DNA from: an uncultured Collinsella sp.
Lineage (GTDB): Bacteria > Actinomycetota > Coriobacteriia > Coriobacteriales > Coriobacteriaceae
Direction: 5' to 3'
NCBI GenBank assembly: GCA_958407995.1
Contig: CATYJU010000001.1
Coordinates: 49,568-113,567 of the forward strand
DNA: 64,000 nucleotides
Of this stretch, positions 1 through 7,896 are shown in pieces; position 1 is the first letter of the stretch, and the number at the start of each line of letters is the position of its first letter. The position numbers were made by a program, and so were the translations under genes. The notes beneath the pieces were generated by a model, which did no database searches, was not told the origin of the DNA, and saw only the letters and a program-made list of their open reading frames with translations.

Positions 1-134
1 TTGTCGCCCAGAATCGGATGGCTGCCGACCTCGAGCTGCGCCGGGTCGTTCTCCTCGAGCCAGTCGATCAGCACGTCGAGGCCCTTGAGCATTCCGCGGT
101 ACTCCTCGATATCGCCCAATGCACCGTAAATCAT
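1..134 (-). CDS. YhcH/YjgK/YiaL-family protein, N-terminal part
   Basis: Cut by the window edge: only the first 44 codons are present. The start MIYGALGDIEEYRGM, followed by LKGLDVLIDWL, matches the N-terminus of the YhcH/YjgK/YiaL (DUF386) family, small cupin-like proteins often encoded with sialic acid, GlcNAc or other sugar catabolic genes. The ATG at 134 is preceded by GAGAGGGG. It starts 32 bp after the nagA stop on the same strand, so it is probably the last or next gene of the nagA operon. The biochemical role in this organism is inferred from context only, possibly handling an amino-sugar anomer. Confidence 0.72.
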   Translation of the reverse strand, partial: MIYGALGDIEEYRGMLKGLDVLIDWLEENDPAQLEVGSHPILGD

Positions 135-166
135 CTAAATCCCCTCTCGGATCGCTTCTTTGGCGG

Positions 167-1336
167 CTACTCGGCAAACGCGTTACCGACGCTGTTGCCA
201 CCCACATACGTCTCGACCAGGGTAAGGTCGGGATTGAACACGACAAAGTCGGCATCGCGGCCGGGCATAATGCTGCCACATTTATCCTCGACGTGAGCAG
301 AACGCGCGGGCACCTCAGTCGCCATGCGAATTGCGATATCAGCGCTCGCAAGACCCCAGTCGACGATGTTCTTGACGCCCTGTGCGAGCGTGAGCACCGA
401 GCCGGCGATAGCAGAGCCATCGGCGAGCCAGCAAAGGTTGTCCTTCATAATGACGTCCATGCCGCCGCTGGTGTACTTGCCCTCGGGCATGCCGCCGCAA
501 CCCAGACAGTCGGTGATCAGCACCGTGTGCTGCCAGCCCTTGGCCTGCAGCAGTGCCTTGATAGCAGCAGGGTTCACGTGCTTACCGTCGCAAATGATCT
601 CGGCATAGGTGTTGGGCGTGGTCATAGCAGCCCCGACAACACCGGGCTCACGGTGATGGAGGCCACGCTGGCCGTTATAGGTATGCGTAAAGCAACTGGC
701 GCCAGCATTGATGGCGGCGGCGCACTCATCATAGGTGGCATCGGAGTGGCCAATACAGGTCACGACGCCCTTTGCGCTCAGAGCCGCGGCGTAGGCGGCG
801 GCGCCGTCACGCTCGGCCGCCATAGCGCTCTTGACGATACGACCACCAGCGGCCTCCTGCCACTCGTCAAAAACTTCCTCGGACGGGTCGATCAGATAAG
901 CGGGGTTCTGGGCACCCACGTGCTTCATGGTAAAGAACGGACCCTCCAGGTAGATGCCCTGAATACGAGCACCGCAGAACTCGGGTCCACGCTCTTCGTC
1001 CGCCTGTGCAATGGCAGCGCAGGCGTCCTTGATCTGCTCCACGCCGTCGGTAAAGGTCGTAGGCAGCCAGCTGGTGGTACCACGACGTGCGAGCTCGGTC
1101 GAACTGATGTTGATACCCTCGGCATCGTTATCGGTCGTGGCATGGTTATAGAAGCCATGAATGTGGGTGTCCACCATGCCCGGCGCAATCCATGTACCCG
1201 AATAATCTTTGATCTCGCAAGCGGGCTCATCGGCCTGCCAAGCGCCAAAGACGCCATCCTCGACCATAAGATAGCCGCCCAGCTGCGGCCCCGCCGGCAA
1301 AAAGAACTTGTCGGCCTTGATAGCATACGTGCTCAT
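167..1336 (-). CDS. nagA: N-acetylglucosamine-6-phosphate deacetylase
   Basis: 389 residues, normal for NagA. It hydrolyses GlcNAc-6-phosphate to glucosamine-6-phosphate and acetate in the cytoplasm. Amidohydrolase landmarks are visible: the metal motif DTHIHG near residue 56, the glutamate of YLEGPF near 132, the histidines of CIGHSD and FTHTYNG, and the catalytic aspartate of LITDC. ATG at 1336 follows GGGAG with 5-nt spacing. The upstream GntR regulator and PTS EIICB make this a GlcNAc uptake and degradation cluster. No nagB (deaminase) gene is seen in the window. The gap of 143 bp to the regulator may hold its own promoter. Confidence 0.95.
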   Translation of the reverse strand: MSTYAIKADKFFLPAGPQLGGYLMVEDGVFGAWQADEPACEIKDYSGTWIAPGMVDTHIHGFYNHATTDNDAEGINISSTELARRGTTSWLPTTFTDGVEQIKDACAAIAQADEERGPEFCGARIQGIYLEGPFFTMKHVGAQNPAYLIDPSEEVFDEWQEAAGGRIVKSAMAAERDGAAAYAAALSAKGVVTCIGHSDATYDECAAAINAGASCFTHTYNGQRGLHHREPGVVGAAMTTPNTYAEIICDGKHVNPAAIKALLQAKGWQHTVLITDCLGCGGMPEGKYTSGGMDVIMKDNLCWLADGSAIAGSVLTLAQGVKNIVDWGLASADIAIRMATEVPARSAHVEDKCGSIMPGRDADFVVFNPDLTLVETYVGGNSVGNAFAE

Positions 1337-1479
1337 CTATGCTCCCGTACCCGCAGTGCGTTTTAGGGCGGATCAAAAACCACTGCATTGTTAATTCGAG
1401 CGATTGTTCGTTGCCTTCTACCGCTTGGCACATTTTGCACCCGCCGCAAAACACGCCAAGCCGTTTATACCCAATAACT

Positions 1480-2211
1480 CTAGACTGCGCGGTTGTGGTA
1501 GACCTTGTACTTAAACTGGTCGGCACGCGCAACCGAACGCGTATACTCGATAACCTCGTTGTTCATGTCATATGTGGTACGAATCAAATCCAGCACCGGT
1601 GCGCCTTCGGTAATCTCGAGCAAACGTGCGTCGGAATGGCGGGCAATACTCGCGTAGAATTCTTCCTCTGCCACGCGAACTTTCTCGTGAAAGTCCTGCT
1701 CGATCATGTCGTACAGCGATTTGTTCTCGATCATGGGACGCTTAAGCGCAAAGAACTTGCGACTTGGCAGATATGTACACTCAATCATCAGCGGCACACC
1801 ATCGGCTATACGCAGGCGCTTGATCTTGTACAGACGCTCGCCCAGGCGCGCGTTCATCTCTACGGCAATATTCTTGTCAGCCTCGACCTCGGTAAACTCA
1901 AGAATCGTTGTCTTGGGCACACGGCCGATCGCCTTCATCTGCTCGGTAAAGCTATAGGTTTGCGTAAGGTTTGCCGTTTGCAGAGAGCGGTCGCACACCA
2001 TGGTTCCTCGGCCGCGCTGACGAACCACCAGGCCCAGGCGCTCAAGCTCCTGCAGGGCAAGGCGAACCGTCGTACGCGAGAGCCCGTAGCGTTCCGACAG
2101 GTCACGCTCGGACGGCAAATAGTCGCCGGGCCGAAGTTCGTGATCGATTTTATCGGTCAACAGATCGACGAGTTGATCGTACAGAGGTTGTTTGCGCGCT
2201 CCCATTGCCAT
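1480..2211 (-). CDS. GntR-family transcriptional regulator with UTRA domain (NagR/DasR-like)
   Basis: 243 residues from the ATG at 2211, chosen because AGG lies 7 nt upstream; the frame stays open to 2262 but lacks a better site. The N-terminal winged helix (LYDQLVDLLTDKI, then PSERDLSERYGLSRTTVRLAL) is typical GntR, and the C-terminal half (from about residue 80) has the UTRA ligand-binding pattern. It lies between the GlcNAc PTS gene and nagA on the same strand, so it likely senses an amino-sugar phosphate and represses this cluster. A TGGT-N4-ACCA palindrome lies 32 bp upstream of its start, suggesting autoregulation. The ligand is inferred from neighbours. Confidence 0.9.
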   Translation of the reverse strand: MAMGARKQPLYDQLVDLLTDKIDHELRPGDYLPSERDLSERYGLSRTTVRLALQELERLGLVVRQRGRGTMVCDRSLQTANLTQTYSFTEQMKAIGRVPKTTILEFTEVEADKNIAVEMNARLGERLYKIKRLRIADGVPLMIECTYLPSRKFFALKRPMIENKSLYDMIEQDFHEKVRVAEEEFYASIARHSDARLLEITEGAPVLDLIRTTYDMNNEVIEYTRSVARADQFKYKVYHNRAV

Positions 2212-2242
2212 AATGATACCTGCCGGATAAATGACTCGAAAT

Positions 2243-2254
2243 TGGTTGTAACCA
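2243..2254. promoter_or_regulatory. dre-like operator upstream of the GntR gene
   Basis: TGGTTGTAACCA has perfect TGGT...ACCA arms around 4 bp. This matches the core of the DasR/NagR (YvoA) operator, known as TGGT-N4-ACCA. It sits 32 bp upstream of the regulator start. Binding is inferred. Confidence 0.5.
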
Positions 2255-2383
2255 GACACCACGTACTATAGCAGTTTTATTGGAATAACAGCAGGTCAAC
2301 CAGCATATTTCAATATCGTTTGCCGGTTGATAGCCTGCGCACTGTAATACCAATTACAACGCTACATCAAGTATCGAGGTAGC

Positions 2384-2419
2384 AAAAAGGGCCGCCCCCG
2401 CGGAGCGGGACGACCCTTT
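2384..2419 (-). terminator. Rho-independent terminator of the PTS EIICB gene
   Basis: On the minus strand a GC-rich hairpin (AAAGGGTCGTCCCGC paired with GCGGGGGCGGCCCTTT) is followed by a run of T. It lies 25 bp past the stop at 2444. Confidence 0.85.
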
Positions 2420-2443
2420 GCAAGACAGATACGTCTTTAAGGC

Positions 2444-3925
2444 TTAGAGAAGCTTCTTGAGCTCCTCGGCAACAGCCTGGACCTGCGTGCCGATGATGAC
2501 CTGGGTAGCACCCTTGTCCATCTTCATGACACCCAGAGCGCCAGCCTTCTTGCAGGCAGCCTCGTCGACCAGAGCGGAATCGCCAAGCTCGAAGCGAAGG
2601 CGAGTAGCGCAGCAGTCAACGGTCTTGACGTTCTCCTTGCCACCGACGGCAGCAAGAACAGCGGCGGCCAGAGCGGCGAACTTGTCGTCGTCAGCAGCGG
2701 CGGAAGCGGAGGTCTCCTCGACATCCTCATCCTCGCGACCAGGGGTCATGAGGTTGAACTTGGTGATGGCGAAGCGGAACACGAGGTAGAAGACCACGAA
2801 GGCAGCGATGCCCAGCGGGATGATCATCCAGGTGTTGGCGGCAGCCGGGAGGCTAGAGGAGAACAGGAGGTCGGTAGCACCAGCGGAGAAGCAGAAGCCA
2901 GCACGGAAACCAACATAGTAGGTAACGATGGTGAAGATGCCGTACAGGACAGCGTACACGACGTAGAGCGGGAAGCACAGGAACATGAAGCCGAACTCGA
3001 AGGGCTCGGTGACGCCGCAGACGAAGGCGCAGATGGCAGCGGAGACAACCAGGCCGATAGCAGCCTTCTTGTTCTTAGCGGTCTGAACCATAGCCAGGGC
3101 AGCGCCCGGGATACCGAACATCATGCAGGGGAAGAAGCCGGACATGTACATACCGAGGCTCCACTTGACGTCAGCAGAGGTCTCGCCAGCCCAGAAGTGG
3201 GTCAGGTCGCCCAGGCCGATGGTGTCAAACCAGAACACGTTGTTGAGTGCGTGGTGCAGACCGGTCGGGATGAGCAGGCGGTTGAGGAAGGCGTAGATGC
3301 CAGCGCCGATACCACCCATGGCGGCGATACCCTCACCAAGAGCAACAAGAGCACCGAAGATGAGCGGCCAAGCAAAGAGCAGGACGACGGAGACGACGAT
3401 GCAGATGACGGCGGTCATGATGGCGACGCAACGCTTGCCGGAGAAGAAGGCCAGCCAGTCGGGAAGACGAGTGTCCTTGAACTTGTTGTAGCAAGTGCCA
3501 CCGATGACGGCGGACAGGATGCCGATGAAGGAGTTACCAGCGATCTTGGAGAACGCGATGCCCTCGGTCGTGGCAAGCCAAGCGGTCTGAGCATCGGCGT
3601 CCATACCACGAATGGTGCCAACAACAGCGGGGTTCAGGAGCTGCTGGATCATCAGGAAGGCGACGAGGCCAGCGGTGCCATCGTGATCGTCGGCAAGGCC
3701 GACAGCGGCGCCGACTGCGAACAGCCAGGCCATGTTATCGATAAGAGCGCCGCCTGCCTTGATGAGCAGGAAACCGGCGGTATAGGCAAAACCGGTAGTG
3801 TCACCGGCAGCACCCATGACTGCGGGAGCGAGCAGGTAGCCCACGCCCATAAGAATACCTGCGACGGGAAGCGCCGCGACGGGAAGCATCAGCGCTTTGC
3901 CGAGCTTCTGGAGGTACTTCATCAT
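2444..3925 (-). CDS. nagE: PTS system N-acetylglucosamine/glucose-type EIICB component
   Basis: 493 residues. It imports and phosphorylates GlcNAc (or glucose) at the membrane. The start at 3925 follows GGAGG with 7-nt spacing and gives the typical MMKYLQKLGKALMLPVAALP N-terminus; the upstream in-frame extension looks non-coding. Residues 1 to about 400 form the IIC domain with many hydrophobic segments and the GLHHALNNVFWF substrate motif. Residues from about 415 form the IIB domain, with the phosphocysteine in VDCCATRLRFEL. No IIA domain is fused, so phosphate must come from a separate IIA. Specificity for GlcNAc is inferred from nagA and the regulator next door. Confidence 0.88.
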   Translation of the reverse strand: MMKYLQKLGKALMLPVAALPVAGILMGVGYLLAPAVMGAAGDTTGFAYTAGFLLIKAGGALIDNMAWLFAVGAAVGLADDHDGTAGLVAFLMIQQLLNPAVVGTIRGMDADAQTAWLATTEGIAFSKIAGNSFIGILSAVIGGTCYNKFKDTRLPDWLAFFSGKRCVAIMTAVICIVVSVVLLFAWPLIFGALVALGEGIAAMGGIGAGIYAFLNRLLIPTGLHHALNNVFWFDTIGLGDLTHFWAGETSADVKWSLGMYMSGFFPCMMFGIPGAALAMVQTAKNKKAAIGLVVSAAICAFVCGVTEPFEFGFMFLCFPLYVVYAVLYGIFTIVTYYVGFRAGFCFSAGATDLLFSSSLPAAANTWMIIPLGIAAFVVFYLVFRFAITKFNLMTPGREDEDVEETSASAAADDDKFAALAAAVLAAVGGKENVKTVDCCATRLRFELGDSALVDEAACKKAGALGVMKMDKGATQVIIGTQVQAVAEELKKLL

Positions 3926-4031
3926 ATGGTATCTCCTCCAACCTTTCTTTCGTTGTTCACCAACGAGTTCCATGTCCGCGCCTTGTGCATACCGGCTTCT
4001 CCGCTTGCCGGCATTGATGCGCAAACTTAGA

Positions 4032-4055
4032 CAACCCAGTCCCTATTTGGGGTTG
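4032..4055. repeat. Possible small GGGAC-type palindrome
   Basis: CAACCC and GGGTTG flank AGTCCCTATTTG. The string AGTCCCTATTT also occurs in the right arm of the palindrome at 18446-18514. It may be a degenerate member of that group or chance. Confidence 0.3.
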
Positions 4056-4232
4056 CTGGTATGTCGGTAGCACACACTCAATTCAAACGTCCACCACATT
4101 TCGTTCAAATTACTATATCGTTGCCAAACGGTTATTTTTGGCCCGTAAACGGTAATTTACGCAGGTAGATGTGCTGCGTTTCTTTCATTACCAAACTAAT
4201 TCTTAGCAATTTCCATTCGATTTCATCTCAAA

Positions 4233-4277
4233 AGTGGTTACTACCAGATGAACAGTGGTACCACATTGTTACTACCA
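4233..4277. promoter_or_regulatory. Cluster of NagR/DasR-like operators
   Basis: Site 1 (4235-4246) is TGGTTACTACCA. Site 2 (4255-4264) is the perfect palindrome GTGGTACCAC. Site 3 (4266-4277) is TTGTTACTACCA. Sites 1 and 3 share the 9-mer TTACTACCA and lie 31 bp apart, about three helical turns. They match the TGGT-N4-ACCA operator core and lie some 310 bp upstream of the EIICB start. Binding by the GntR protein encoded at 1480-2211 is inferred. Confidence 0.55.
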
Positions 4278-4366
4278 GTTTGGCCGAAATCGTTTTCACT
4301 TTACATGAATAAAGTGTCCCACAATTTGCATACAACCACCCCCTCTCATCGCCCTCCCCACAGTGC

Positions 4367-4401
4367 AAAAAACCCGCTAGAACGATATCCGTTCTAGCGG
4401 G
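4367..4401 (-). terminator. Rho-independent terminator
   Basis: An 11-bp perfect stem (CCCGCTAGAAC/GTTCTAGCGGG) with a 7-nt loop is followed on the minus strand by six T. It ends the gene at 4446-5531. Confidence 0.9.
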
Positions 4402-4445
4402 CATATCAGATATTTTGGCTACGCGCTCGGCGGCTCGGGCAGCCC

Positions 4446-5531
4446 TTACGCAAACAGACCATAGATGCTGATGTTGGCCTTGGCGTAGAGGCCGTTAGCA
4501 TACTCGGTCCACTTGGAGCTGGCGCTCGAAGCCTGCGAGGAATACTGCTGATAAGCAGTGTAGTAGGCAGTCATGGCCTGCTTGTAGGTGGCGCTATCGG
4601 TCGTAAAGGCATCATCGGCAAAGGCCTTAGCATAGGTGCTGTCGGCATCCTTCCAAGTGCCCTTTGAGCTATCCCATTCATCGCCGGCAAGGTTGATGAT
4701 GTAGTCGGCGTAGTCCTTGCTCGCGGTCTCCTCGTTGCCGTCAGCAGGCTCGGTCGGGGCGGTCGGCATGCTTGCGGAGCTATCGCCGACCTTCTTCTTG
4801 TAGAGCTTCTGCAGCGTCGCGGACTGACGGACGATCTGCTTGGCCTGGTCCTTGGACACGCCGTACTGCGTGGCCATGGTCTTGTAGTCGGAGGTGCCGA
4901 TGGAATCCTCGGCGTACTGCTTCATTTCCTTGGAAGAGACGGTAATGCCCTCGTCCTCGGCAGCGTCCAGCAGAATCTGGTTGCGCACGTAGGACAGGAT
5001 AACGTCGGCAGACGGAGCGGTGTAGTTGCCGTCATCGTCCTTGACGGTGTCGAGGCTGTACTGGCTCTCGATGGCCTCACGCGCGGTGATGTCGCTCTTC
5101 TTGCCGTTGTAGCTATAACTTGCCACGGTCGAATCGAGCTGGTCCTCGGTAAGGGTCGCCGAGCCGACGCCCTTGCCGCCAAAGCCGCCGTTGCCAATAA
5201 AGAAGCCGACCACGGCAGCGATCACGACTGCAACTACAAAGGCGGCAATCATCGTCTTCTTGTGCTTACAAGCGTGGTCGTCCACGTCGGAGTCGTTGTC
5301 CTCATCCTGCTCCTCAGGCATGAGGTTCTCGTCAGCTGCATCCGCGGCGATCTTTGCCTCCAGGCGAGCGTCCTCCTCCTCGGCGGTCGTGCCGGCGGCA
5401 ATATGTTCGGCAGACGTGCCGGCGACCAGGTCGATCTTCTCGTCCTCATCACCGTCAGGGCCTTCGCCGCGCTCGATGATCTGGATGCCGTCGATCTCGT
5501 CCTTCTCGTCCTTCTTTTGGATCAGACCCAT
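4446..5531 (-). CDS. Membrane-anchored SurA N-terminal-like protein
   Basis: 361 residues. Residues 1-90 are very acidic and disordered (many E and D). One transmembrane helix follows (TMIAAFVVAVVIAAVVGFFIG, about 92-112), giving a cytoplasmic N-terminus and an outside C-terminal part. The outer part resembles the SurA/PrsA N-terminal chaperone fold (REAIESQYS, VILSYVRNQILLDAAEDEGI, VSSKEMKQYAEDSIG, then Q-rich helices). No PpiC/parvulin domain follows, so a chaperone or peptide-binding role is more likely than proline isomerase activity. RBS AAGGAG lies 8 nt from the ATG. It stands alone between two hairpins. Confidence 0.7.
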   Translation of the reverse strand: MGLIQKKDEKDEIDGIQIIERGEGPDGDEDEKIDLVAGTSAEHIAAGTTAEEEDARLEAKIAADAADENLMPEEQDEDNDSDVDDHACKHKKTMIAAFVVAVVIAAVVGFFIGNGGFGGKGVGSATLTEDQLDSTVASYSYNGKKSDITAREAIESQYSLDTVKDDDGNYTAPSADVILSYVRNQILLDAAEDEGITVSSKEMKQYAEDSIGTSDYKTMATQYGVSKDQAKQIVRQSATLQKLYKKKVGDSSASMPTAPTEPADGNEETASKDYADYIINLAGDEWDSSKGTWKDADSTYAKAFADDAFTTDSATYKQAMTAYYTAYQQYSSQASSASSKWTEYANGLYAKANISIYGLFA

Positions 5532-5569
5532 ATCAGTTACTCCTTGTTAGGAAACATAGTCCCCAATAG

Positions 5570-5598
5570 AATACGCCCGGCAGAGCGCCGGGCGTATT
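5570..5598 (-). terminator. Hairpin terminator after isocitrate dehydrogenase
   Basis: A 12-bp stem (AATACGCCCGGC/GCCGGGCGTATT) with a 5-nt loop lies 60 bp past the icd stop. The following minus-strand bases are only weakly T-rich. Confidence 0.6.
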
Positions 5599-5657
5599 GA
5601 TTCTTAGGTTATACGCAAACACTTAAGTACTATTTAGGCGTTTGCAGCGTGCATACC

Positions 5658-6743
5658 TTAGACCAGGTGCGCGATAACGGCATCGGCAAAGGCCTGCGTG
5701 CCCACAGCGCCCTCAACGGAGCCGGTCTGGGCACGACGCACGTCACCGGTAACCTGCTCGCCCTCGTCGAGCGTGGCAGATACGGCGGCGCGAATACGAT
5801 TGGCGGCATCGTTCTCGCCCAGGTGATCGAGCATCATCGCAGCAGAGAGGATCTCGGCCGTGGGGTTGGCGATATCCTTGCCCGCGATATCGGGCGCGGA
5901 GCCGTGCGTAGCCTCAAAGATGGCGCAGTCGGCACCGATGTTGGAGCCGGGGGCCATGCCTAAGCCGCCCACCAGGCCGGCGCACAGGTCACTCACGATG
6001 TCGCCGTACAGGTTGGGCAGCACCAGGACATCGAAGTCGTTGGGGTTCTGGACCAGGCCCATGCAGGTGGCGTCGACGATCTTGTCGTTGAACTCGATAT
6101 CGGGATAGTTGGCGGCCACCTCGCGCGCCACGCGCAGGAACAGGCCGTCGGTCGCCTTCATGATGTTGGCCTTGTGCACGGCCGTCACCTTTTTGCGGCC
6201 GCAGCGGCGGGCATACTCAAAGGCATACTCCACAATGCGGCGGCTCTTGGCGATAGAGATCGGCTTGATCGAGATCGCGGAATCGGCGGCGAAGGTCTTT
6301 TGGCCCGAACGCTCGACAAGCTGCAAGAGCTCCTCGACCTCGGCAGCGCCCTCATCGAACTCGATGCCGGCGTAGAGGTCCTCGGTGTTCTCGCGCACGA
6401 TAACCAGGTCGACGTCGCGGAAGCGCGAGCCGTCGCCCGGCTGCGACAGACAGGGGCGCACGCAGGCATACAGGTCGAAGTGCTTGCGCAGGGCCACGTT
6501 GACGCTGCGGAAACCCGTGCCGACCGGCGTGGTGATGGGGCCCTTGATGGCAACCTTGGTCTCGGCGACCGCATCGAGCACGTGCTGGGGCAGCGGCGTG
6601 CCAAACTCGTCCATGACGCCGGCACCGGCCTCCTGGACGTTCCAATTGATCTGGACACCGGCAGCCTCGACCACGCGGCGCATGGCCTGCGTAATCTCGG
6701 GACCGATACCGTCACCGGGAATCAGGACTACATCGTGCGCCAT
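5658..6743 (-). CDS. icd: NAD-type isocitrate dehydrogenase
   Basis: 361 residues, the short form of the isocitrate/isopropylmalate dehydrogenase family. It oxidatively decarboxylates isocitrate to 2-oxoglutarate. Landmarks: [12 protein letters not shown] at 7-18, the substrate loop [16 protein letters not shown] with the Ser and Arg typical of isocitrate enzymes, [14 protein letters not shown], the lysine of [19 protein letters not shown], and the cofactor region [15 protein letters not shown], whose Asp-Ile suggests NAD rather than NADP. The ATG lies 6 bp after the HEAT-protein stop, with GGAG overlapping that stop, so it is the last gene of a four-gene operon. Isopropylmalate dehydrogenase is a less likely alternative. 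Confidence 0.88.
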   Translation of the reverse strand: MAHDVVLIPGDGIGPEITQAMRRVVEAAGVQINWNVQEAGAGVMDEFGTPLPQHVLDAVAETKVAIKGPITTPVGTGFRSVNVALRKHFDLYACVRPCLSQPGDGSRFRDVDLVIVRENTEDLYAGIEFDEGAAEVEELLQLVERSGQKTFAADSAISIKPISIAKSRRIVEYAFEYARRCGRKKVTAVHKANIMKATDGLFLRVAREVAANYPDIEFNDKIVDATCMGLVQNPNDFDVLVLPNLYGDIVSDLCAGLVGGLGMAPGSNIGADCAIFEATHGSAPDIAGKDIANPTAEILSAAMMLDHLGENDAANRIRAAVSATLDEGEQVTGDVRRAQTGSVEGAVGTQAFADAVIAHLV

Positions 6744-6749
6744 AATCTG

Positions 6750-7448
6750 TTACTCCTCGTCTTCGGCGTCGTCAGATTTTTTAACGCTAGCACGCTTCTT
6801 CTTTTTGGAGAGATCCAGGCCAAAACGTTTAACAAGCATTTCGCAAATCTCGCTCGAACGGGCCTTGAGATAGCTGCCCTTGCCGTTCTCGGCATCGAAC
6901 TTAAGGCGCAGCGCAAGCTTCTCGGCGACCTCGGCGTCGATCTCGCCCTGGCCAAACTCGTACAGGCAACCGAGCATGTCGCGATACTCGAGGTCGCCGT
7001 GGTAGCACTGGATGGCCTCGTCCAGGATGGGCCAAGCCTCGCGCGAACGCTCGACGCTCGTGGCGCCCCACACGCACAGCAGGCGGAAGGCGGCATAGCG
7101 CAGCGTGGACGAAATCTCGTCGAACAGCGCGGTCTCGGCGCCCTCAAAGGCATCACCCAGCTGCTCGGGGCAGGTGGTGGCGAGCGCCGCCAGGGCATCG
7201 AGAGCCTCCCAGCGGGTCTGAGCCTCGGGGCGGTCGAGCGCCTCGATCAGCGCGGGCACGCAGGGAACGACGCGCTGCGGATCGCGCTCGGCAAGCAGAT
7301 GCAACACGCGGGCGGCAAACTGGCGGATGCGGCGCGTGGGGCAGCCGAGCTCCTTGACCAGACGGTCGACGGCGTTCTCGTTCTCCTCTGCCAGCTGGAG
7401 CTGTGCCAGCTCCTCGTCGGTGAGCTGTTCGTCTTTGTTTTCTGCCAT
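6750..7448 (-). CDS. HEAT-repeat protein, function unknown
   Basis: 232 residues, all helical in appearance. From about residue 25 to 170 there are amphipathic helix pairs of HEAT type (VDRLVKELGCPTRRIRQFAA, then VVPCVPALIEALDRPEAQTR, RWEALDALAALA), ending in a charged Lys/Asp/Glu tail. It probably acts as a scaffold for protein contacts in the cytoplasm. It lies 2 bp from the membrane protein upstream and 6 bp from icd downstream, so all are co-transcribed. No catalytic motif is visible. Confidence 0.75.
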   Translation of the reverse strand: MAENKDEQLTDEELAQLQLAEENENAVDRLVKELGCPTRRIRQFAARVLHLLAERDPQRVVPCVPALIEALDRPEAQTRWEALDALAALATTCPEQLGDAFEGAETALFDEISSTLRYAAFRLLCVWGATSVERSREAWPILDEAIQCYHGDLEYRDMLGCLYEFGQGEIDAEVAEKLALRLKFDAENGKGSYLKARSSEICEMLVKRFGLDLSKKKKRASVKKSDDAEDEE

Positions 7449-7450
7449 AG

Positions 7451-7891
7451 TTACCTCTTCTTACTATTTTTAGCGTGCTTGCCAGCACCCTTGCTGTCAT
7501 CGGTGACCGAGATGAGCTGTCGGTCGGCCGCGCCATTGCGACGCGCGCGGCGGCGCTCCTCGGCGTCGCCCGCGTCGGCGGCGGCGCGATGAGCCTTGTT
7601 GACGTTAAAAACCTCATCGTGCTTGCGCCATGGACCGACGGACTCGCCAAAGCTCATCTTAAGACCGGCGATAAAGCCGCCGAGCCAGCCGATCGGCGCA
7701 AACTGCACCAGCGGGAACAGCGAGAACACCCAGGTCAGCAGGACGACTGCCGCCGCGCCTGCAAAATTGGCGATCCAGTAATCGCGCTTGGTGATCACGC
7801 GCTTTTCGCAGGCCCACTGGCCGCACAAAAAGCCAATGTAGATCGCAAAGAGAAAGAGCACCAGCGCTAGTACCACGAACGTCCAGCTCAT
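7451..7891 (-). CDS. Small membrane protein, function unknown
   Basis: 146 residues from the ATG at 7891, chosen because GGGGAG lies 8 nt upstream and the start falls just after the reductase stop at 7897. The N-terminal half has two or three hydrophobic segments (WTFVVLALVLFLFAIYIGFL; NFAGAAAVVLLTWVFSLFPL; IGWLGGFIAGL). The C-terminal 60 residues are hydrophilic and rich in Ala, Arg and Lys, probably cytoplasmic. No family is recognised. It is coupled to the reductase upstream and the HEAT protein downstream. Confidence 0.72.
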   Translation of the reverse strand: MSWTFVVLALVLFLFAIYIGFLCGQWACEKRVITKRDYWIANFAGAAAVVLLTWVFSLFPLVQFAPIGWLGGFIAGLKMSFGESVGPWRKHDEVFNVNKAHRAAADAGDAEERRRARRNGAADRQLISVTDDSKGAGKHAKNSKKR

Positions 7892-7896
7892 GGGCG

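Larger units (their letters stand above)
3926..4445. other. AT-richer control region upstream of the EIICB gene
   Basis: This 520-bp gap is visibly AT-richer than its surroundings. It contains the leader of the EIICB gene, a small CAACCC/GGGTTG hairpin with AGTCCCTATTT at 4032-4055, three operator-like palindromes at 4233-4277, and the terminator of the gene that ends at 4446. I see no open frame with a credible ribosome site. Confidence 0.6.

Noticed and set aside
119..1366. A long plus-strand frame over nagA
   Set aside because: Antisense to nagA; its composition is the usual mirror of a GC-rich gene.
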